Origin: Fidelibacterota bacterium
Lineage (GTDB): Bacteria; Fidelibacterota; Marinisomatia; Marinisomatales; TCS55
Length of the DNA: 64,000 bases
Reading direction: 5' to 3'
NCBI GenBank assembly: GCA_029936965.1
Contig: JAPYRG010000002.1
Location: forward strand, 117,561-181,560
How positions within the stretch are numbered: position 1 is the first letter of the stretch; each line of letters begins with the position of its first letter. The notes under the pieces were generated by a model. The model worked only from the letters and a program-made list of their open reading frames with translations, was not told the origin of the DNA and made no database searches. This document shows positions 34,998 to 43,344 of the stretch, in pieces. The position numbers and the translations under genes are program-made.

Positions 34998-37900
34998 CTA
35001 GAAAGAAACCCTTACGCCAACACTTATAGTTCTTGGATTAAGGAACGTTCTATGCCATTCATTAGGCATATCAATATATGCTTTATCGCTTTTCACCTTA
35101 CTAACAAAGCTAGAGCTTGCTGTTCCCCAATCTGTTCCATTCCAATGATACCAATCGCCGGTATCGTGCACATAATACAGAACATCTCCTGTTTGAATCA
35201 GTGCGGGTAACTCTTCCGTCGCGGGAAGATTAGCCGCTGTAGCCACAACTTCAATAGGAACAAACGCTACATCACGCTCTCTAAAAGTGCCAGGTCTATC
35301 GTCTCCTACAATATTATTATATGTCATTTCAGTATCAGCTACTTCATCCCAAAAATCTGAAGGCATATGTAGAGAGGTCATATAATTATCCCAATCATCT
35401 CCACCGGTCTGGCCTTCAAATGGGCCCCCGTGAGGATTATAAGGGCTAAAGTACATGTATTTCAGACCCAAGAGATTTTGTACATCAGCAAAAACCATAA
35501 CTCTGCTACCACCAACATTAAAATTCTTACTAAGACGTGCATTCATAAATAAGAAATCTTTCATCTGTACATTATTATTCACGCCTGGAATTGTTGCGCC
35601 ACCTGGACCAACCCATGTAAAGTGTCTACCAGCACGCCATCCGCCATTTAATGTTACGCGAAAATCAGCCAATGGGCCCATGCTCTTTGGTGCAACATAC
35701 TCTAGATTCGCTGATGCAAATGGTTCTGCTACCGGCTTAATCTGATAATGATCAGTCGCTGTTCTTTCGTATTCTGTTTGAGTTACATCATTCTCATACT
35801 GAGAACCCCAGCCAAAATTTCCTTGACTTCGAACTGAATAGGTGTAATTAAAGTATCCTGTTACACTCCCCATATTCTTGCTAAGAGAAAATTCTAAACC
35901 ACGAGTGTCGCTATAGTTATAAGGAACAGATCTATTATATGATACTTCCGAATCGATACTTTGATACCATACAGTCTTTGGCTGCAGCGAACTATCTTTA
36001 TAATACCCACCTACACGAAGCAAGTATGCGTCTTGAAGCGCCTGTTCATAACCAACCTCATAACTAACTGTTTGTGGCATTGGATTGTTAGGATCGCCAA
36101 TCTGATGCACTTCTCCACGCCAAGCCTGCCAAATCATAAAGCTTTCCTGAGCAGTTAATTGCTGACGATAGGAACCATAATTAAAATACAATTTGCTATT
36201 CACTGTAATTGGAAAAGCTATACGAATTTTTGGATTTAGAGTTATTTGAGTCTCGGCATCGCTGGAAGTAATATCGCTAAAACGCTCATCGCCAACATCC
36301 CCTTTTTCTTTAGCCGTCAATTCACGTGCATAATCATCATAATCCCACCATTTTGTGTTAGGATTATAATAATCCACGCTAAGTCCCAGCGTTGCAATCA
36401 TTCCTTTAAACTCTAATTTATCTTCAGCATAAAGACCTGCTTGAGTGGGGGTTTTCTTCCATCTTTGTGAACCACGTTCAACGTGAACAATAACAGAGTC
36501 GCTTGAACCATAATCCATATCATAATCATATAATGACATCCAGGCGCCCGCATTAAGCTGATTTGTGCTGTTTAATTGTGATGTATAATCAAAATTAATA
36601 TTTGTACTAGAAACCTTTGAATCATCGCGACCTCTAGCCCAATGGCCTCCCAAACGAGACCCGCTTCCAGGGTTACTCATACCATCTGAAGTCCAACCCC
36701 ATGGGGTATATACTAATGAGTCAGCCCCAGTTCCACCGGTCCCATAAAGTAGTTTTATTACATCTGGTACATCGCTAGACGTTTCCCCAGGGGGAGCGTT
36801 GGAACCAAGTCTACGCGAATTTGGCCCTGTTTTAAACGTTTCTGAATTCATTGAAAACCCTACATTATAGTATGTTTTCGCATTTACTGTATTAGTAAAA
36901 GTAGCCCCCATAATATCAGTATCATAATCCGTAACCGCATAACGGTCCCAAGCAAAGATTACACTTTTACCTACATGATCGCCATTTTGGTTAATTAAAG
37001 TTTCCGAAGGAGATATGCCTTGGTTGCTATTAAAAACCAATGTTGAGTTCGCACTACCTGCGCCCCAGGGGTACAGAGGCGTTCCGCCACGCTGTGGATA
37101 TGGCACATGTAGCATGTCCCACGCTTCGTGTGCTGCGCCTTCTTGGTGTGAGGTTTTATAAAAAGCCATCAACTTCATTGAAGAATTGAGGTCATACATA
37201 ACTTTTGCATGTACATTATTTTCCTTAAATGAGCTACGCGCCTGTGGGTAAAAATATGGCTCCTGGTTACTCAAATAAGAAACAAGGAATCTCAATCCAG
37301 TGCTACCTAACGGCATTCCAAATGTAGCATCAATAGATTGAAAGGCATCTTTAACCTCTGTATCCTTGCGATGATGCCAATCAAACACTTCTAGCCATTG
37401 ACTTTCGTCTAAAGTTGCGGCATTACCTGTGGCGCCATCAATAGTAGCTTGCCAGCCGGTAAATGTAGGGTACTGTGCTTGGTAATATTGATCCCAACCG
37501 CCTCCATCTGTGCCGTTTGTTTTCACAGCTGAATCTTTATAAGGCTTCCACCAGTACGCATTAATATCTTTAACGCTTTTCCCAAAAGACATTGAACTAG
37601 CTGGAGATTGGTTTATTAGAACATCTAAAATCATTCTATCTCGGGGATCTTTTGTTACAATATTAATTGCACCACCTCGAGCGTTAGCTACACCTGAACC
37701 CAAGCCCCCTGTTTGAATCTGCAATTCATCGACGGAGGTTAATGCTATAGCCGTTTGAGGGGTCCCGTCTCTTCCACCGCGAGTGCTAATGCCATCAACA
37801 ACAAAAGCTGTTTCATTAATACCAGAGCCCCTGATAACCATGCCGGGTTCAACACCCGCTTGTTGGCTAATAAAATCTCCAACAGATCTAACGGGTATAT

Positions 37901-38336
37901 TTTCAATATCTCCACCACTTACATTAATTACTGTACCAGCAACATCTGGCTGTACCAATGGTCTTTCAGCAAGAACTTCTACAGCCTCGCCGGTTACAGC
38001 TTCTACGCTAGTAACAAAATTCACAGTGGTAGTTAAATCAATAAATACGCGAACATCCAATTCTACAGCTGTTTGATAACCAATAATTTCTGCTCGCATA
38101 GTATACGCACCAGGAGAAACGTTTAAAATAAAATATTCACCATTTTCATCTGTTGCAGCCCCTAATCCCGTACCATCAATAAGAACATTGGTACCAATTA
38201 ATGCTTCACCAGTAGACGCGTCAGTTACTATTCCCCTAACTTTTCCTGAAGTTTGAGCAATTAAATTGCTAGCTAAAAAAACAGTGCAAACTAAAGCAAG
38301 CAATGTGTTTGTTAAGTAAGAATTGCGATTCGTCAT
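34998..38336 (-). CDS. TonB-dependent receptor, SusC/RagA-like
   Basis: A protein of about 1112 residues. The start at 38336 is fixed by GGAGG eight bases upstream and by the signal peptide 'NTLLALVCTVFLASNLIAQ'; an earlier in-frame ATG at 38378 would add 14 poorly conserved residues. After the signal comes a carboxypeptidase-regulatory-like domain ('GKVRGIVTDASTGEALIGTN'), a plug ('GDFISQQAGVEPGMVIRGSG', 'GVANARGGAINIVTKDPRD') and a long barrel ending 'ISVGVRVSF'. It imports or captures a bulky nutrient at the outer membrane using TonB. The last extracellular loop contains an extra module ('LYYVHDTGDWYHWNGTDW') that its paralog shares. Confidence 0.92.
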   Translation of the reverse strand: MTNRNSYLTNTLLALVCTVFLASNLIAQTSGKVRGIVTDASTGEALIGTNVLIDGTGLGAATDENGEYFILNVSPGAYTMRAEIIGYQTAVELDVRVFIDLTTTVNFVTSVEAVTGEAVEVLAERPLVQPDVAGTVINVSGGDIENIPVRSVGDFISQQAGVEPGMVIRGSGINETAFVVDGISTRGGRDGTPQTAIALTSVDELQIQTGGLGSGVANARGGAINIVTKDPRDRMILDVLINQSPASSMSFGKSVKDINAYWWKPYKDSAVKTNGTDGGGWDQYYQAQYPTFTGWQATIDGATGNAATLDESQWLEVFDWHHRKDTEVKDAFQSIDATFGMPLGSTGLRFLVSYLSNQEPYFYPQARSSFKENNVHAKVMYDLNSSMKLMAFYKTSHQEGAAHEAWDMLHVPYPQRGGTPLYPWGAGSANSTLVFNSNQGISPSETLINQNGDHVGKSVIFAWDRYAVTDYDTDIMGATFTNTVNAKTYYNVGFSMNSETFKTGPNSRRLGSNAPPGETSSDVPDVIKLLYGTGGTGADSLVYTPWGWTSDGMSNPGSGSRLGGHWARGRDDSKVSSTNINFDYTSQLNSTNQLNAGAWMSLYDYDMDYGSSDSVIVHVERGSQRWKKTPTQAGLYAEDKLEFKGMIATLGLSVDYYNPNTKWWDYDDYARELTAKEKGDVGDERFSDITSSDAETQITLNPKIRIAFPITVNSKLYFNYGSYRQQLTAQESFMIWQAWRGEVHQIGDPNNPMPQTVSYEVGYEQALQDAYLLRVGGYYKDSSLQPKTVWYQSIDSEVSYNRSVPYNYSDTRGLEFSLSKNMGSVTGYFNYTYSVRSQGNFGWGSQYENDVTQTEYERTATDHYQIKPVAEPFASANLEYVAPKSMGPLADFRVTLNGGWRAGRHFTWVGPGGATIPGVNNNVQMKDFLFMNARLSKNFNVGGSRVMVFADVQNLLGLKYMYFSPYNPHGGPFEGQTGGDDWDNYMTSLHMPSDFWDEVADTEMTYNNIVGDDRPGTFRERDVAFVPIEVVATAANLPATEELPALIQTGDVLYYVHDTGDWYHWNGTDWGTASSSFVSKVKSDKAYIDMPNEWHRTFLNPRTISVGVRVSF

Positions 38337-38553
38337 TTTGTAGTCCTCCATGTGAAATCGTTTAATATTAGTTATCAATTAATTAATTCTTCTCGCGCCA
38401 AGGCGCGTTTTCCTGACGATTTTGGCTTGGCTAGCTACCATCAAAAGCAAATGTCGCAAATATTTTTGCTAAGAGTCAAGAAAAAATTATTTTTATCTTT
38501 CTTATGCAATATTGCGTTATTAGATAAATAAGTGGGGATTAAGACATCATTAA
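38337..38553 (-). promoter_or_regulatory. Intergenic leader between the two TonB-dependent receptor genes
   Basis: A 217-base region holding the only GC-rich palindrome nearby: cgcgcc (38394-38399), aa, ggcgcg (38402-38407). It has no clear following T run in the minus orientation, so a leader structure or operator is as likely as a terminator. A second palindrome, gcaatattgc, lies about 100 bases further upstream near 38505. A promoter for the downstream receptor is expected here. Confidence 0.4.
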
Positions 38554-41520
38554 TTAAAAGGAAACTCTAACCCCTATTTTGAAACCAAAGGGGTTTAAAA
38601 AAGCAGACTCAGAATTATCTGGCATATTTATATATGCTTTATTTACTAACACTTCTTTTACAAAAGCTAGGTCAGCAATTTGCCACTCACCATCGATAAA
38701 TTGCATATATGTAGAGTTATTAAATATGTAATACAATTCGTTTACGTCTCTTGACTCCATTACAGGTGGGGGAGGTAACAGATAATCCCCACGAACAATA
38801 TTTATAGGAACATATCTGATATTATCTTTTGGATAATCTCCTGGGGTATCATTCCCCGAAATAAACATATAAGGCAATTCATAAGACTTAAGATTATTAA
38901 ATGCGCTATTTGGTAAGTGTAATGAGGACATGTAATCATTATAATCACTAACGGGGTTTTCCCCTGAAACAATAAAGGGGTGCTCGAAATACATAAATTT
39001 AAAATTTAGTGGATTTGTTATGTCTAAAAATAATTTTATCGACCCAAAAGAGGTGTCAAATTTTTTACTCAATCGTAGATCCAGTGTATAAAAATCTTTT
39101 GTTCTCATATTGTTTTTTATTATTGGGTGGGGAGCATATTGCACACCCATTTTATCCTCAATTTGATCAATGATGGGGCCGCTCCAAGTAAATACTTTTC
39201 CGGCTCTCCATTGGGCTAATAAATCTAAATGCCAATCGGATATAAGCCCAAATTGGGAAGTTTTTGGTACATACAATTCTATATTAGCCCTGGCATAAGG
39301 CTGGGCTACAGGTTTAGTCTGATAGTGGTCTTGTGTAATATTATTGTATTCATTTTCATCTAAAGGATTTTGAATAATCCCGGTGATTCCGAAATTACCA
39401 GAACTAAAATCCATGTAAGTATAATTGATGAAACCTTTCAATAATCTTCCTTTTGTTTTACTTAGTGTAAACTCAAGTCCGCGGACATCATTATAATTGT
39501 TTGGTACGGCTAGGGTATAAATCATATCATCGCTAATAAACGATTTAAAACTGATTTGATTATCAACACTTCGGGAATAGCTTGAAAATTGAAATAAATA
39601 ATTTGGTGTAAACATATTTTCATATCCAATTTCATAAGCTATGGTTCTCTGCATTGGCAAATTAGGGTTCCCCAGGCTAGAGATAGAACTGCGGTCTATC
39701 GTAAATGATTTCTCTTGTATCCTGTATAAGAATTGTACTTGGGGCATTTGGCGGAAATGTCCGTAATTAAAATAAAATTTGGTTTTTTCCGTTATTGGAA
39801 ATGAAATCCCAATGCGAGGACTCAATTCAAACTGTTTTTTTGCTTTAACCTTCATAGATTCATTTTCTCTATCTTCATTATTTTGTTGAGTAAAAAACTG
39901 ATCAAACTCTGTGAAAATATTTTTCTCTCCACCTGCTGAAAAATAATCTGCTCTTGCGCCTAAATTCATAATCATTTGATTGTAGGAAAATTTCCCCTGT
40001 ATATAAGCAGCCCCTTGTTGAGGCGCTGCTTTCCAAAATTCACGCAGTATATATGGAGACTCAAAATCTATATTATCACCAAATATTAAATTTGAAATTG
40101 ACCCAATTGCCATCACCCTCGTTTCTACGGCATCATTATATTCCGATGATATATTATAATTATGATATATATATTCAATTCCAGCTTTGAATTGTGTATC
40201 AGGGGAGTGTTGCTTTGTAATATCAAGTTTCCCTGAATAAACAGATACATTAGATGTGTCGCGATCTTTTATTGGGTTATTTAATTCTGGTTGCAATAAA
40301 TAATTTGAATGTAAATAGTCTAAATTTATTTCATAAAATAAAGAGGGGCTTAATGTCTGAGATAATTTCCCAGAAATCATTCTGTGATTTATATCTGCTA
40401 TCCCAATACTAGAGTTTTTAAACAATCCTTCTGTTTTAAAAAAATCATTTTCAAACCCCCATGTATATGATGGAATTCCTGCTGGCATTACCATGCTAAT
40501 TGAATCAGAGATGCCCTTTTGGGATATAAAAAAACTACTTAATGTAAATTTTAAATCTGTTTTTATATTAGAAATCAATTTTACCTGAAAGGTCTCATCT
40601 TTTCTTAATTCGTTTCCTGATTTTTCAAGATACGGTAACTCCTTATTGCGATAAGAAAAAAGAAAGCGTTGATTCTCATGATTTTGATTTATTGGGCCCC
40701 CTATAGTTAGATCAATATCATTACCGGTATTATATATTGTATCCCATTCACCAGGAAAATTCAATTTTTGATGAGAATTTTTTCTAAATAAAACATCTCC
40801 GCTAAAACGATCTTTAGGTGGATCTTTTGTTGTTAATTGAACTAATCCTGAACGTACATTTCCAAATGAAGCATCAAATCCACTTGTTTGAATTTGTATT
40901 TGCTCTACCGATGTAAAACTTAATCCGGTTATTGGTCCATTTGTTCTACCGTCTCTAATATTTATTCCATCAAGCACATATAATGTAGAGTTTATATTGC
41001 CACCACGAATTGTCATATTGGGCTCTATGCCTGCTTGCAAGCTAATAGCTTCTTCAATCGAGGAAATTGGAATGTTTTCTATATTCTTTGCATCAATATT
41101 AATTGAATTAGCCGATATTTCCGGATTTATCATTCCACGTTCGGCATAAATTGTGATTTCATCAGTGTCAAGGACCTCTTCTTCAAGCATAAAATTTATT
41201 ACAGTAGTTTGTCCTGAGTACACAGCTATATTTTTTATAGTAGTTTTTTTATACCCAATATGGTTCGCTCTTACGCTATATGTTCCTGGCGATAAATTAG
41301 GAATTATATAAATACCATTACTATCTGATACAGAACCAATATTTGTTGATAGCAGCAAAACATTAGAGCCTTGCAACCCTATCTTATTTTTGGCTGATTT
41401 TATAGCACCCCTAATACTGCCAGTTTGCGCTGAAAGTGCATTTACAACAAAAAAAATCGTCAAAACTAATATTGGTATGCATTTTTTTCTTATATAGTAA
41501 AAAAAGTGTTTTGGGAACAT
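38554..41520 (-). CDS. TonB-dependent receptor paralog
   Basis: A 988-residue outer-membrane receptor with signal peptide ('IPILVLTIFFVVNALSAQ') and carboxypeptidase-regulatory-like domain ('GSIRGAIKSAKNKIGLQGSN'). The plug contains 'EEAISLQAGIEPNMTIRGGN' and 'ASFGNVRSGLVQLTTKDPPK', and the barrel ends 'FKIGVRVSF'. It is clearly paralogous to the downstream receptor, with matching plug and barrel segments ('DHYQTKPVAQPYARANIE', 'RTKDFYTLDLRLSKKFDT') and the same last-loop module ('ELYYIFNNSTYMQF'). The two are separated by 217 bases, so they may be expressed separately. No SusD homologue is present. Confidence 0.92.
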   Translation of the reverse strand: MFPKHFFYYIRKKCIPILVLTIFFVVNALSAQTGSIRGAIKSAKNKIGLQGSNVLLLSTNIGSVSDSNGIYIIPNLSPGTYSVRANHIGYKKTTIKNIAVYSGQTTVINFMLEEEVLDTDEITIYAERGMINPEISANSINIDAKNIENIPISSIEEAISLQAGIEPNMTIRGGNINSTLYVLDGINIRDGRTNGPITGLSFTSVEQIQIQTSGFDASFGNVRSGLVQLTTKDPPKDRFSGDVLFRKNSHQKLNFPGEWDTIYNTGNDIDLTIGGPINQNHENQRFLFSYRNKELPYLEKSGNELRKDETFQVKLISNIKTDLKFTLSSFFISQKGISDSISMVMPAGIPSYTWGFENDFFKTEGLFKNSSIGIADINHRMISGKLSQTLSPSLFYEINLDYLHSNYLLQPELNNPIKDRDTSNVSVYSGKLDITKQHSPDTQFKAGIEYIYHNYNISSEYNDAVETRVMAIGSISNLIFGDNIDFESPYILREFWKAAPQQGAAYIQGKFSYNQMIMNLGARADYFSAGGEKNIFTEFDQFFTQQNNEDRENESMKVKAKKQFELSPRIGISFPITEKTKFYFNYGHFRQMPQVQFLYRIQEKSFTIDRSSISSLGNPNLPMQRTIAYEIGYENMFTPNYLFQFSSYSRSVDNQISFKSFISDDMIYTLAVPNNYNDVRGLEFTLSKTKGRLLKGFINYTYMDFSSGNFGITGIIQNPLDENEYNNITQDHYQTKPVAQPYARANIELYVPKTSQFGLISDWHLDLLAQWRAGKVFTWSGPIIDQIEDKMGVQYAPHPIIKNNMRTKDFYTLDLRLSKKFDTSFGSIKLFLDITNPLNFKFMYFEHPFIVSGENPVSDYNDYMSSLHLPNSAFNNLKSYELPYMFISGNDTPGDYPKDNIRYVPINIVRGDYLLPPPPVMESRDVNELYYIFNNSTYMQFIDGEWQIADLAFVKEVLVNKAYINMPDNSESAFLNPFGFKIGVRVSF

Positions 41521-41600
41521 TTTCTATTTTATGAATATTCTAGCAATGAAATTAATATTTTGCTTTGTGATTACTATAAAAATACTTAATTAACCATAAA
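41521..41600. promoter_or_regulatory. Divergent promoter region between TonB receptor and CRTAC1 gene
   Basis: Eighty AT-rich bases between outward-facing genes must hold both promoters. No Shine-Dalgarno sequence precedes the plus-strand start. No further element was recognised. Confidence 0.3.
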
Positions 41601-43343
41601 ATGATGTTGAATAAATTTGCTCAAATGAATATATTTTTTTACATACTACTGATTTTTATGGTGTTATTATTCTCTTGCAATAATAAAGATTCAACAGAAA
41701 AAATTAGTTTATCAAAAAATAAATCTGGAATTACAAATATAGAATTTTCTGATGTTACCACAGATGCTGGATTGGGAAACTTTATTCATGATAATGGTTC
41801 ATTTGGAAAAATGTGGTTTCCTGAACAAATGGGATCTGGTGGAGGGTTTATTGATTATAACAGTGATGGCTGGTTAGATATTTTGTTAATAGGTGGCGGG
41901 GCTTGGAAAAATTATACTAAACGAAATATAAAGACATTATGGTTATATAAAAATAATGCAGATGGAACATTTGCAAATGTAACAGATGAATCAGGTCTCG
42001 GAAAAATTAGTACATATGGACTAGGAGTTGCTGCTGCAGATTATGACAATGATGGTGATCAAGATATTTTCCTCACTACGCTAGATAGGAATATCTTATT
42101 AAATAATAATGACGGTTATTTTGTAAATGTTTCAAAAAATGCGGGATTAGGTAATAGCATTGAATGGAGTAGTTCTGCCATTTTTTTCGATGCTGATAAC
42201 GATGGGTGGCTTGATTTATATGTAGGAAATTATGCTATATGGTCCCCTTTAAACGATCTGTGGTGTTCGCTAGATAGCAAAACAAAAGTATACTGTCCGC
42301 CAGAAATGTACACTGGTCTTCCAAGTAAATTTTATCATAATAATGGTGATGGATCTTTTAGCGATTATACAACGAAGGCGGGGTTTTTACCTGCTCCTGG
42401 TAAATCTTTAGGAGTGGTTCTGATGGATTATAATGATGATGGCTGGTTAGATCTGGCTGTTGCAAATGACGGAGAACGAGATTTGTTATATAAAAATAAT
42501 GAAGGGGGAATTTTTGATGAAATAGGGACAGAGCTTGGTATGGCATATGGAGAAAATGGTGAAGCTCGTGCAGGAATGGGTATTGATGCTGGTGTTGTTG
42601 ATAGTAGTGGGAACACTACTATATTTATTGGAAACTTTTCTAATGAAATGGTTGGCGTTTACAATTATTCTGGCAAAGGTTGGTTTAATGATCGTTCTGC
42701 GCTATCAAAAATAGGAAGAGCAAGCTTTCTTTCTTTAACCTTTGGACTTATGCTTTTTGATGTAGATATGGATAGTGATCTAGATTTATTTATTGGAAAT
42801 GGACATGTATATCCGGAGCGAACTAAAAATCAAGATGGTGTTACTTACAAACAGGCGTCTCAACTATTTTTAAATAATGGAAATGGCGTTTTTGTAATTG
42901 CCAATGAGAAGGTTTCTGGTGTTTTAAATAATAAAATGGTTGTTCGCGGTGTTGCTATAGGAGATTACGATAAAGATGGAGATCTTGATTTGCTACTTAC
43001 AGAAAATAATGGTCCCGCTCATCTTTGGAGAAATGATACAGAAACAAAAAACTATCTACGAGTCAATCTTGTAGGTGTAGATAGCAACAAGGATGGTATT
43101 GGGTCAAAAGTGCTTTTATATATTGGAGAATATAAAATGGAACGATTAATTCGCACAGGCTCTAGCTATCTTTCCCAATCCGAGTTAACGGCAACATTTG
43201 GTCTTGGTGAACATCAAAAAATTGACTCTCTTTTGATATACTGGCCTAGCGGTAATAAAGAAATGTATTTTGATATAGAAATCAATAAGGAAATACTAAT
43301 AAAAGAAAACTTTGGTGAAATTGAATATTTATTAAGAAACTGA
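41601..43343 (+). CDS. CRTAC1 family lipoprotein (FG-GAP/VCBS repeats + ASPIC/UnbV)
   Basis: A 580-residue lipoprotein ('LIFMVLLFSCNN'). It has a beta-propeller of FG-GAP/VCBS repeats with calcium-type loops: 'DYNSDGWLDI', 'DYDNDGDQDIF', 'DADNDGWLDLYVG', 'DYNDDGWLDLAVA', 'DVDMDSDLDLFIG', 'DYDKDGDLDLLLT'. The ASPIC/UnbV domain closes the protein ('YLRVNLVGVDSNKDGIGSKV' to 'IDSLLIYWPSG'). Such proteins are usually exported; some are surface adhesins, but no role is established in this group. It is closely paralogous to the 554-residue protein at 52.9 kb ('FIDYNSDGWLDILLIGGG' matches 'FIDYNSDGWIDILLVGGG'). One base separates its stop from the quinoprotein start, so the two are cotranscribed. Confidence 0.9.
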   Translation: MMLNKFAQMNIFFYILLIFMVLLFSCNNKDSTEKISLSKNKSGITNIEFSDVTTDAGLGNFIHDNGSFGKMWFPEQMGSGGGFIDYNSDGWLDILLIGGGAWKNYTKRNIKTLWLYKNNADGTFANVTDESGLGKISTYGLGVAAADYDNDGDQDIFLTTLDRNILLNNNDGYFVNVSKNAGLGNSIEWSSSAIFFDADNDGWLDLYVGNYAIWSPLNDLWCSLDSKTKVYCPPEMYTGLPSKFYHNNGDGSFSDYTTKAGFLPAPGKSLGVVLMDYNDDGWLDLAVANDGERDLLYKNNEGGIFDEIGTELGMAYGENGEARAGMGIDAGVVDSSGNTTIFIGNFSNEMVGVYNYSGKGWFNDRSALSKIGRASFLSLTFGLMLFDVDMDSDLDLFIGNGHVYPERTKNQDGVTYKQASQLFLNNGNGVFVIANEKVSGVLNNKMVVRGVAIGDYDKDGDLDLLLTENNGPAHLWRNDTETKNYLRVNLVGVDSNKDGIGSKVLLYIGEYKMERLIRTGSSYLSQSELTATFGLGEHQKIDSLLIYWPSGNKEMYFDIEINKEILIKENFGEIEYLLRN

Positions 43344-43344
43344 A

